Below, one piece after another: positions 1 through 9,183 of a stretch of 64,000 bases of DNA. The first letter of the stretch is position 1. The number at the start of each line of letters is the position of its first letter. A program made the translations under genes and the position numbers. The DNA is from Lepidodermella squamata. Its lineage: Eukaryota > Gastrotricha. The notes under the pieces were generated by a model. That model did no database searches and had not been told where the DNA came from. It saw only the letters and a program-made list of their open reading frames with translations. The stretch covers positions 1,860,001-1,924,000 of the forward strand of contig JBLDXI010000004.1 of the NCBI GenBank assembly GCA_047495785.1, written 5' to 3'.

Positions 1-233
1 AAACGCCGGTTTCAGGTCGCCGCGGAAATCACCGTTCAAGCACTCGAAACGTTTCCGTAGATGTTTCTGCATACAGGAATCTAACTAACCGGACGCGAGG
101 ACATGATTTCTCCCCGCTAGTGGAGTGCTTCCTGTATTTATACAATCCTCCGCCTTCAACAACCGTCTCTCTATATCTATAAGTTGCAATAAACAGCAGG
201 CGATGGATTTTGCTAGCTAGCGCCCACCCGAGC

Positions 234-1785
234 ATGTCAGTGCCGATGAATGCAAGCGTGCTGCAGGGCGGATCGTGGATAGTCGCCGATCTGCCAGACA
301 ATGGGTTTGATGGACCAAGGCCGTATTTCGTGGGGTGGGCGCATGATCTGAGAACTCGGTCAATGGCAGATCGCCTGCCTTATACGATCGTAAGCGGCGT
401 ATTATCAATTGTTGCCATTATCGCTAGCCTGGCGAATGTCGCCGTTTATTACCGGCGCAACGTGAATCGAGACTTTTTGCTACTGAACGGCATCGCCTCC
501 TTAAGGAACATATGCTATGTTGCAACCTGGATGGGTTCGTTGCTGGTAACTCTGGCAACAGGTTACTGGGAGGCGAGCGACGCCGCCTGCCAGCTCACTT
601 TTTGGCTCATTTCCTTCACCGGCAGTTACGGCTTGCTTCTCAATCTGCACATCAGCTACGAGCGACGTGTTTGCGTCACCTCGAGCAGCATACATCGATC
701 TAACCCTCTCAAGGTACCTATGAACTACTTAGTAAGATAAAGAAGGGCACACGCAGTATTAATTATCTAGCACTATGCAAGGGGAAGAAATTGAAACCCG
801 AAAAACAACCACAGGGAGCCCTTTGGTCTATAAATTGGGTAATAAAATACCCCATAGTTCGGGAATCCCATTCGGGAATTCCACCTTGGCCTGCCAAACT
901 GGGGAGTACGATAGCCCCATCCTACCCCGTATCTTAATTCGAAGAAATAATAGCCAGTTTCTCTCAATGAGACCTACGCCAATAAAAACGGCCCGTATCG
1001 GGTTTGTTGAGCAACTTCCTTTATTATCTGTTTGATTGTCTGTTTCTTGTCGTGCGTCTCCGATGTGGCAAGTCCTACACTGCCTTGAAGGAAACCTTGT
1101 CTACTAACTGTTGATGATATTTTCACACAGCTGGTTGTGAATGGTTGTGGTCGTGATGGCATCGGGGATGGCCATCTGTAGCGCGCTGTCTTGTGTCATC
1201 ATGTCCTTCGCCCCGTTTCCAGTGATGAGCGTTCAACAGCTGGGGCTAATGGACAGCAGCAGCAGCAGCAATACGAATCCTGTACGCATATGCGGGTTTT
1301 TCGTCAGCCGCCTCGCCGGACCAGTCGACAGCCTCATCGTCGGAGTAGGACTTTTCATGTTCTATTCCCAGGCAGCTTGCTCAGGCTTGGCGTACAACTA
1401 TTGGAAGGTTTTCAGAACTATTCGATCTGCTCGTTTGCGACTGCGAGGCATCACTTCAATGGAAGACAATTGGTACAAGAAGGAGACTTTCATCGCCAAA
1501 CAGTCGCTCGCTGCTTTCCTCGTCTACTTCGCGTGCCATGTGCCGCTGACAGCGCACTTTTTCATGTCTCTTTTCTACCGCGAAGTTGGCCCTAGCCACG
1601 CAAGTGGAGACCTGCTCAAGTACGGCCAAATCTGCTTATTACTTGAGATGGTTCTTTCGGTCTTCATTAGGACACTGAAGCCAGGATTCTACGATCGCTA
1701 TCCAGCAATGATCACCCGATTCGGCGCAACGTGTCGCGCAATCAGTCTGCTGAAAGCAGCTCGACTACGCATCAGCCCATCTTAA
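234..1785 (+). pseudogene. 7TM receptor A1, frameshifted, lacks intron 2
   Basis: This is a rhodopsin-like 7TM receptor of the cluster family. Exon 1 is 234-713 (160 codons); the ATG at 234 aligns with the family start. A second possible donor, GTAAG at 732, is also phase 0. The acceptor is at 1130. Exon 2 runs straight into exon 3: NYW is followed directly by KVFRTIR, so intron 2, present in all intact paralogues, is absent here at the exact splice position. An imperfect 10-bp tandem duplication of tggttgtg (1132-1139 and 1142-1149) follows the acceptor. It shifts the frame, and TGA at 1138 blocks the homologous frame. Exon lengths sum to 480+655 nt, one more than a multiple of three; without 10 nt the gene would be a 374-aa receptor. 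YERR, HISYERR context and the exon 3 TM6/TM7 are otherwise intact. GFDGPRPYF replaces the usual GFNGSRPYF, so that glycosylation sequon is lost. Either it is a young pseudogene or there is an assembly error. Confidence 0.75.
807..869 (+). repeat. Dispersed repeat fragment in A1 intron 1
   Basis: About 63 bp beginning accacaggg and ending near gggaatcc resembles 12847-12911 in segment C and the copies of that stretch in C' and C''. Shared blocks include ccctttggtc, aaattggg and tagttcg. It lies inside an otherwise anonymous 417-bp intron. It looks like two remnants of one interspersed element, but no ends or target duplications are visible. Confidence 0.5.
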
Positions 1786-3252
1786 AATATCCACTTGAAT
1801 GAAAAATGAGCTCATATTATGAGCATTTCGATAAACTTCGTGCTGCACTGGAACATGTTCACGGTTTTCTGTTGACTGATTGATCGATAGACTGAATTAC
1901 AAAAATTCAAGTGCCAAATCAGAAATAATTTGTTTACTTAATAGGGTCGCCACTAAAATTCAAGCGAAATGGAATTAGATTAACCTATTCCCACCAGCGC
2001 AGTAATTTGTATTTGATAAATTTGTTGATGAAACGTCGGTAATCAATCTTTGCATTGCTTCGTCACAACATTCTGTACTTCATTTACATGCTTCCATTTG
2101 GTTCTGGTCATGATCCTCCAGAGCGGCATCAGTCGCCTGGTCGACATCCAGTTCTTCGCCGCTTCCGCCATCGTTGAGTCACTAGGACAAGTTTCTCGAG
2201 AATTTGCGACAAGGTTCACTCTTGAAATGGAGATCATTTTCCTGACCATTCTTAATCGATTAATCCTTAATCCAAACAGCAGGCGAGAATGTTCCTAGTT
2301 CCTAGATTTTTTACTATATTTTATGTACTTTCGCCCAAACTGTCGTTGACACCCTCGCTTTGCGCAAATTTTTCGCTGAAAATAGCTAAAAAGTTTACAC
2401 AGCATTTACGTGCTGCGGAAACTACTTTAGGAAATTCAAAAATCTGAACATGTCGATAGGCTCGAGGAATTTCTCACGATTCTCGAGCGGTTCCGAGTAT
2501 TAGAGTGTTGTAGTCCTAATAGCACAAATTTTTTAAATTAATGGCCTAGTTTTAATGTGAGACAATTCTTCCTAAAATATGACACTAACAACAAAATGTC
2601 TTAAATTTTCATCCGCTATTTTGACTTATCAAATTTCGATTTTAAATTTTATTTTTTCAAAAATTTTCTCACTCCTTTTTCTCGGGGAAAATTATCTAAA
2701 TATTTAAATAATATTCACAGCAACCTAAAAGCAAGGTACCAGGCACCCATAGGCCCCCATAGACGTAAAGACTTTCCTAATTTATGACGCTCGCTCGCTA
2801 GCCCTGTATGTTGAATCTGGTATAAAAGCGGCTGTTGTAAACGAGGGAATTTGTAGAGATCTTCTCACGATATTCTCCCCTCGAATTAATCGCTATAAAT
2901 GGCTAAAATGGGCAGTCTACTTTAAACAGCATTTAGGTGCTCCGGAGGAATAATAAGAATTAGCCATGTTTCGTTTTGTTCCCAAAGCAGCGAATCGTAA
3001 ACAATGTCTTAATTAATAACGCCCATACTAGGCCCTGCATGTTAAATCTGGTATCAACGCGGCTGTTGATGACGAGAGAAAATTTAAAGCAAGCAGCAAG
3101 CAATGTTTTTTTATTCGATCAAAAGAAATAAACTAGCACCGGCCACGGGTGGGCTATGGGCGCGTCCCGGAATATTTTCGAATAACACAATAAATACAGA
3201 ATATCATATACAGATATAAGAATTTTTAAAGCATAATTTGCATTTGTTTCAG
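1786..3252. repeat. Intergenic region with diverged direct repeats
   Basis: There is no convincing gene here. Two repeat families appear. The first is at 2371-2420 and 2889-2947, sharing gctaaaa and acagcattta.gtgct. The second is at 2785-2845 and 3017-3076, sharing ccctg.atgtt.aatctgg and gcggctgttg. Short open frames around 2050-2298 on both strands have no recognisable domain and no splice context. The exon 1 expected for the receptor starting at 3253 is not present in this interval. Confidence 0.5.
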
Positions 3253-3984
3253 CTGCTGATTCTCGCCGCCTGTTCGTTCGTCATTTGCGCAGTTGCTAAT
3301 GTAATATTTACGTTCGCACCGTTGCCGATAATGGCCCACCAGCGGCTGGTGGTCGACGGCATCAACAACAACACAGCCATCGACTTGTGCGGCGTGTTCC
3401 CGTATCGCTTCGTCGGCTCCTCGGACGTTCTCGTCCTGATACTCGTTGTTTTCTGCATCATCATCCAAGCAACAACGTTTGGTTTAGCTTTCAACTACTG
3501 GTAAGCAATTCCTGAGCAGTATTGTAAAGTGTAAATCTCATTTGTTAATCGAATATTCGGTTGAAGGAAACTGTTCTCTCTAATTCGGTCTGTTCGATTG
3601 GGCTGGCGTTCGAAGCTGCAATGTTCCGATCGAGAGGCGCTGTGGTATCAGCGCGAGTTGTTCTTCGCTAAACAATCTGTCGCTGCTGTCCTCGTGTACA
3701 ACGTGTGCCAACTGCCCATGGCTGTTCACATTGCTTTGCAGCTGGGCTACGCTGAGATTGGGCCTCGATTTGCGACAGGCGACTTGACCAAGTACAGCCA
3801 CGCGGTTATCATGTTCGAGATCGCAGCTTCAGCTATAGTTCGCATGCTAAAACCGTCGAACCGCGTGGCCATTGCAACGCCATTAAGTGCGACTAAAACA
3901 ATGGAAACAACGGGTGGCGCAAAGGATCGGCACAACACGAAGACTGTGACTTCGGTCAAAGTCATTCGGATTAGACCAAAGTAG
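3253..3984 (+). pseudogene. 7TM receptor A2, exon 1 missing
   Basis: Exon 2 is 3253-3500 (248 nt, acceptor tttgtttcag, donor gtaagc) and exon 3 is 3567-3984 (acceptor ttgaag, stop TAG). Together they encode TM4 to TM7: ECL2 with NNNTAIDLCG, TM5 ending in AFNYW, ICL3 beginning WKLFSLIRSVRLGW, TM6, TM7 and a C-tail ending IRPK. The nearest paralogue is D1 at 28480-29830, whose exon 2 is almost the same. No exon 1 with the RGFNGSRPYFIGW ectodomain exists in the preceding 1.4 kb, so the gene cannot encode a full receptor and is probably 5'-truncated. Its exon 3 is one parent of the chimeric gene at 34636-35930; everything from 3801 onward recurs at 35747. Confidence 0.75.
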
Positions 3985-4528
3985 CAACAGCTTGCCAAAT
4001 GTTTTCGCTATTATTTTTGATGACTTGCAGAGACTTGTAGACTTGTATGCCTTGAAAAGTGATTTTCTGATTAAAACGAATAAGAAAATGGAAAATCCGC
4101 GCATACGCGTCATGTTCGTGTCGAAATTATAGCGGAGCGTAAAAGAATGCTTGTAAATTTATATTGGAAAATATTTTCAGTTCCAACATCAACAGCAACA
4201 GCGACATGATTAAATTATTTAATCTCGAATATCAAAGTAATTCAGCCCGGATGCAAATCAAAACTGTCATTTCTATCATTTTATCCTCAAGTTTGCCGGA
4301 TATGACTAGCGCCCATATGTTGTGCGTGCCCCTTGCTGTTTGATACAGTGTCAAAAAGACTTGTTAGTGTGAAATTCTTGGTTAGCAGGATACTTGAGTA
4401 GACAGGTGTCTAATTTGTATAGAATCATTTCCGAACGGAATCGACATGCTGAGAGCTTTCCGAACAGCCGATCCTCATTCACAGGTTCAATAATGATTTT
4501 TTCATTTCAGTGTGAAACAAACTGAAAA
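3985..4528 (+). other. Intergenic, A2 tail to B1
   Basis: This holds the 3' flank of A2 and the 5' flank of B1. Five of the seven base differences noticed between B and B' fall in 3965-4324. A pyrimidine-rich tract ending tttcatttcag (to about 4510) stands just before the B1 start codon and could be the acceptor of a 5' UTR intron. No gene is seen. Confidence 0.4.
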
Positions 4529-6025
4529 ATGACAAAAAATGTGTCTATCTTCACTGCGACGGCCTCTCTGATGCCATTCACGAGCTCGTGGATTCTGGCT
4601 GATTTGCCGGACCGCGGTTTCAATGGATCGAGGCCGTACTTTATCGGGTGGATGCACGACCTGAGCGCCACATCGATTGAGCAACGACTGCCCTACTCCC
4701 TGTCCGTTGTGATAATCGCAGTTCTCGGAAGTCTAGCCAGCATAGCAAATGTCGCAATCTACTACCGCCGCAATGTCAAACGCGATTTCCTCATGCTATG
4801 TTCAATTGTGGCAGTTAGAAACGTCGTGTGGTCTATCACGTGGTCCTTTGCAGTTCTAGTGCCATTGAAGACCGGCTTCTGGGAGGCAGAGCCCGCGGCT
4901 TGTGATGTTGTTTTCTGGATCATTGCAGGGCTGGGCGCTTTCGGTTGTTACGCGAACATGCTCATCAGCTACGAGAGACGGCAGTGTGTTTGCTCGATGG
5001 CCCTGTACCGACCGAGCTCATTGAAAGTAAGTAAACTATTATTTAGGTGTGGTTTTTATAATATTCGAAGAAATGAGATATCATCAAGGCGGGAAGTATA
5101 GGAAATTGGAAAGCTTCTGAGGAATTCCACAACCGGCTACAAATTCTTTTTTTTCAGCTCATGCTCCTCGCGGCTGGGTTCTTGCTATTCTGTTGCGGAT
5201 GGGCGGCAGTTTACACCTTTGCGCCGTACCAGTCGCTCACTGTCCAGCGATTAGTTATCAACGGCATCAACAACAACACGGCTGTCTCGCTATGTGGCTC
5301 GTTCGGTTATAGGTTCATCGGTGAATCGGACACTGTTGTGCTGATCATGGCGTACTATCTCTTTGCAGTGCAAGCATCTTCTCTCGGATTGGCTTACAAC
5401 TATTGGTGAGTTAACGCGTGAAGACCTTGGTAAAGACGTGTTACTTTTAATTGCAAACAAACGCGTTCACTCGAACTATTCTGAAAGCAAAATTTTGAAA
5501 AAAAGATCAAAAATTTGCGTTCACACCTTCAAGGTTCAAGGAATATTTCGCATGGTGAATGTATCACACGACCTAGTTTCAATGTTAACATATTTTCGCT
5601 TCAGGAGAATGTTCGCTCACATTAGAGCGGTTCGCCTCAGATGGCGCGATCAGGTGTCGAATACTCTTCAATCGAAAATCAGAGACAAGTGGCGACAGCG
5701 TGAAGTTTTCATCGCAAAACAGTCGATCGCTGCTTTCTTGGTGTACAGCGCATTCCATCTGCCGTTGGCTGTTCACTTCGCCCTTCAGCTAGGCTACGTT
5801 GAAATCGGGCCGCGATTTGCCTCTGGAATCCTCAACGAATGCGGCGCCATTTGCCTGCTTATCGAAATGGTTGTGTCTTCGGTGATCAAATCGGTGAAGC
5901 CAGGCTTCTCGCGCAACTTGCCGTGGTCACGTCGCAACAACCAGGTGACTGCCTCCGTCAAGACGCCATGTAGTAGTCCGTGTACCAATCGGAAATCACC
6001 GGCGACTATAAGAAAACTAATTTGA
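4529..6025 (+). CDS. 7TM receptor B1 (388 aa)
   Basis: Exons are 4529-5026, 5158-5405 and 5605-6025, joining to 389 codons with the stop. It is a divergent rhodopsin-like receptor, predicted in the plasma membrane. Residues 20-50 form the family ectodomain with sequon N32-G-S. TM1 is about 57-79, with N74 in the GN position. TM2 is 87-112. C125 precedes TM3 (126-147), and YERR at 148-151 replaces DRY. TM4 is 167-187. ECL2 has sequon N205-N-T and C212, which can bridge to C125. TM5 is 223-246, TM6 289-310 with HLP at 300-302, and TM7 327-345 followed by KPGF in place of NPxxY. Donors are gtaagt and gtgagt; acceptors are ttttttttcag and cgcttcag. The start matches its paralogues. The ligand is unknown; a chemosensory role is inferred from the tandem array. 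Confidence 0.88.
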
Positions 6026-6933
6026 ATATTGGCGAAACAAAAGAGAACGCACGGAACAGATCGGCCTCTATCTTATTTTGGTTGGTGGTGGGTTTTTACT
6101 GGAAAGAAAACGGTAGATTTGGTGTCTTCCCTTCTAATAAGCCTCTATACTTGACAAGGTTTCATGATTGTCCCAGGCTGATCGTTGACCCCATTGTCTT
6201 TGTTTGCAATGAGCTCCCTAGACTGAAAAAACTAAAAATTCAATGTAAAAGCTCAATGTAGCGAGTCTTTAATAGATCATAAGTGAATTCATAATAATAA
6301 ATTATCTCCTTTCAATCAATCTGCATTATTGCAGAGGAAAGCATTTCTTTTAGCTCATTCACTTGTCACTAGCGTTTCTGAATTGATGTCTCGGCTCCAT
6401 CAGTGGACTCGGATAGGTTTGCGTAACATATTTGACTGAGATCGACCACATGTATCAGCCTACGAAATCGAGGTTTTTGCTGAATCTAAATAGCTAAATA
6501 GCTAAGTGTTATCCTAGTTTCTGATGGCACTTACGGCGGCACTTATCGTGATTCGTGATCCCATACAAGGGGGACTCTGGAATCGTTTCAATGACACCTC
6601 ACCACCGACATCCGTTCATTATTAGGAAGCGAAGCTCTAGCCGGAAAACACAACTCATCCTAAGCCTGCACAGTTCAATCTCACCGCCGCATATTTCCTA
6701 CCATAGCTGAGGTGGGAAAGTGGCGCGCGTTCTCACCCTTCGTTCTCTATCTGCTGCCGAAATTGAGCACCCTTGCTTGCGGCGTATTCTTGTCCCGCTA
6801 ATCATAGTACACAGGCGGGGAATTTGTGGGGTAGAAAAAAGCTGACGAAAGCTTGAAAGCATCCGTCCGGTAGGGATAAGCAGATGAAACTGCTCGCGCT
6901 AGCCGCATTACCCAGAGACCAGAGACGCGGCAT
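6026..6933 (+). other. Intergenic between B1 and exon-1 relic
   Basis: AATAAA-like signals near 6290 could end the B1 transcript. No gene is seen. At 6843-6870, tgacgaaagcttgaaagc continues into atccgtccgg; this block is also found upstream of D1 (28400), D4 (34542) and E1 (60379). Confidence 0.4.
6843..6870 (+). promoter_or_regulatory. Shared upstream motif of receptor exon 1
   Basis: The block tgacgaaagcttgaaagc plus atccgtccgg lies 64 bp before the relic ATG. Related blocks lie before D1 (28400-28429), D4 (34542-34569) and E1 (60379-60406), at differing distances from the start codons. It may mark a common promoter or 5' UTR, or simply shared ancestry of the 5' flanks. No core promoter element could be assigned. 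Confidence 0.35.
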
Positions 6934-7127
6934 CATGAACAACAGCACGGTAGCGAGCGAAGCCACCAGCAGCAGCAGTCCTGCTGCTGGGCGGGGTCTG
7001 GATCGGGGCTGATATCGAAGACCGCGGCTTCAATGGCTCACCGCCGTACTTCATCGGCTACTTCCACGACCTGAGCAGACCCTCAATCGAAGGTCGACTG
7101 CCCTACACGCTGACCGCACAGCTGTAG
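6934..7127 (+). pseudogene. Decayed receptor exon-1 fragment (B-psi)
   Basis: The ATG at 6934 opens a D4-like N-terminus, but a frameshift in the agc-rich stretch near 6975 puts it out of frame with the conserved ectodomain. After the shift, DIEDRGFNGS, PPYFIGY, FHDLSRPSIEG and RLPYTLT can be read, then TAG at 7125. TM1 and everything after are absent. It is a truncated, frameshifted copy of the LLPGGAW-type subfamily (D1, D4). The same lesions occur in the second copy at 38880-39073, so they predate the large duplication. Confidence 0.8.
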
Positions 7128-7700
7128 CTGCTTGACGAGCAAAAATAACCTGATAACGCTTAAGATGTCTTCGCGCTAAAAATCAGCCATCTTTAAACAA
7201 GGACAGCTGATTGTTCATTTCTACTATTTAACCCAAGTTTTTGATAGCATTCTCAGTCCTTCTCATTTCCAAGGTCAACTTCACTTGAATTAAACTGACA
7301 AATGCGGTACATTTTGAACAAATGAACAAATGAAATTGAAGGGACTATAAAAAATAAATACTAGAAATCGAAATGCTAAAAATCAAAATTAAACGAAAAT
7401 TAAGAATAATAAAAAACATGAATAATTTCCAGTTTTCCCACAAAGATCTATTTCTTGAAAACAGCCATTTGAAGCCCGGGATCATTGAAATAGCTGCTCA
7501 AATGAGTTAATTTTTGATTATTATTTTGACTAATTATTTTGATTATTTTGAAGTATTTTCATAATTTTCATAATTGATATATCAGCTTAGCGGCATCTTT
7601 GATCACTTGCCGAGCGGGGTTTTAACTCTATAACTGCCAAATATAGACTGCGAGATCCGATATTTGGATCCAAATCCCAAATCCTGGCTCTGTGAAAATT
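7128..7700. other. AT-rich intergenic DNA
   Basis: Low-complexity A/T-rich sequence (for example around 7360-7440 and 7510-7580). No receptor homology, RNA gene or clear repeat structure is visible between the exon-1 relic and the inverted-repeat element. Confidence 0.4.
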
Positions 7701-8034
7701 TCTTTTATTTCAGATCAGCGATGCTTCGTAGAGCAAATCGCCTGCCGGTAAAACAAAATAAAGGCCATTGCCCGGCGGTTTTGTTGACACCAATTTCGGG
7801 GCCAAAGCAGACATCAAGGAATGTACAGAAATCAACTTGAAAAACCAGTGATATTTCGATTGCTGCGCAATAATATGTGGGTCTAATTGCCATTCTTTGG
7901 TCTGATTTTTGGCTCTAGTCCAAAATTTTGACGTTATTTCACAGTCATTATCGAAGATTTGCTCAGACCGAATTTCGAATTTAGCAATGGCCCACACTAA
8001 TGCCCTACGAAGCATCGTTGATCCGAAATAAAAG
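7701..8034. mobile_element. 334-bp element with terminal inverted repeats
   Basis: The left end, tcttttatttcagatcagcg then atgcttcgtagagc (7701-7734), matches the reverse complement of the right end (8002-8034) at about 30 of 34 positions. The interior shows no transposase. Size and structure suit a MITE or a foldback element. I could not define a target-site duplication. A minus-strand open frame at 7710-8063 lies within it and looks fortuitous. The second copy is 39647-39980. Confidence 0.55.
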
Positions 8035-9183
8035 ACATCGTCATGGACGCCTAAGGGGAGCATGTTACTATACGCGATAAGCTAGATCTCGTGGCGAAAT
8101 CCGTTTTTCGAAATTCGATCTACAACATGTTGTATAAAGTTCCATCACAGGAGAGGAATTGTAGCGCACGCGAATGTTGAATTAAGTCCACAATAAAATG
8201 GACTTCAGACATCATGCGTTTGATCTGTTTTTGTTTTATCATTGCGAGTTTTCGGCATTTTACGCTTATACAGACTAAGATGAACAGCATTTACAGTGCA
8301 AAATTGGTGATATGATCCAACTTAAATGTACTAATCCACCTAAACCACCTAATCCACCTAATCCGCTGAATCTGCCGAATAGCATAGCTTTGAAGAGCTA
8401 GTTTTTTCGCTGGGTCGCGACAAATTGAACCCTTAAGACACAATGAGAACAGCCCTTTAGCCACACAGAGACCTTTCTGTGAGAGGTTAGACGGGATTGC
8501 TTCGAATCGATTCATTGGGTTCGTAATAGGGTATATCGACCTATATAACACAGCTTCTAACGGTTTTGAAGTAAAAATCATTTCCATTTATTTTCATTTT
8601 TGATGCCAATCTTCCCTGGCAACTGCCGAAATTCATATCACAAAACTTGAGATTATGATGTAAAACAATGTATGGGTATGTATTCAGAATTAGCTGATCG
8701 TCCTATGAGTCACCGCCAACCGCCACTAAATCTGGCAGATGAGTCATAAAAATGTTTGTGAAATTTGTACTTTTTACTTCCAAAAGTCATCCAAAATCGT
8801 TAAAATGTTCTTGAAAGCGCTGGCTAACTTTGAAAATTTGAAAAATTACTTATTTTTCACGCTATTTAAAGTCCACGAAATTGCGACCCCCAGCCTAATA
8901 GACGAGTTATTTGTAAATTCTGGGTATGCCATCATGATCTCCATGAAAAGTTGGGCTAGAGGTTATTTGTTATTTGGACGGTCATGGAACTGGCTGCCTT
9001 GTGTACCTGCGTAAGCCCGAATAACGCCAACCTTACCGCTTTATTCAAATCAATTCTGAAATGGAGAATGCACATAAAAATCGGGGCTATTCCGAAAAAT
9101 TGAATAATTTGCCTAATAAAGTTAATTTATGATGAATGATTGAAAAAATAAATGCATTATTGAATAGGATGTGTTGATCAATT
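8035..9183. other. Intergenic with minor repeats
   Basis: This contains a perfect 14-bp palindrome tacaacatgttgta near 8120 and a short degenerate tandem array of units like ctaatccac at about 8330-8375. A 91-codon open frame at 8739-9014 has no recognisable domain and I do not call it a gene. No tRNA or other RNA gene was recognised. Confidence 0.4.

Noticed and set aside
7710-8063. 117-codon minus-strand open frame
   Set aside because: It coincides with the inverted-repeat element and has no protein-like signature.
8739-9014. 91-codon open frame in B intergenic DNA
   Set aside because: No domain, splice context or homology to the family; A/T-rich composition makes chance likely.
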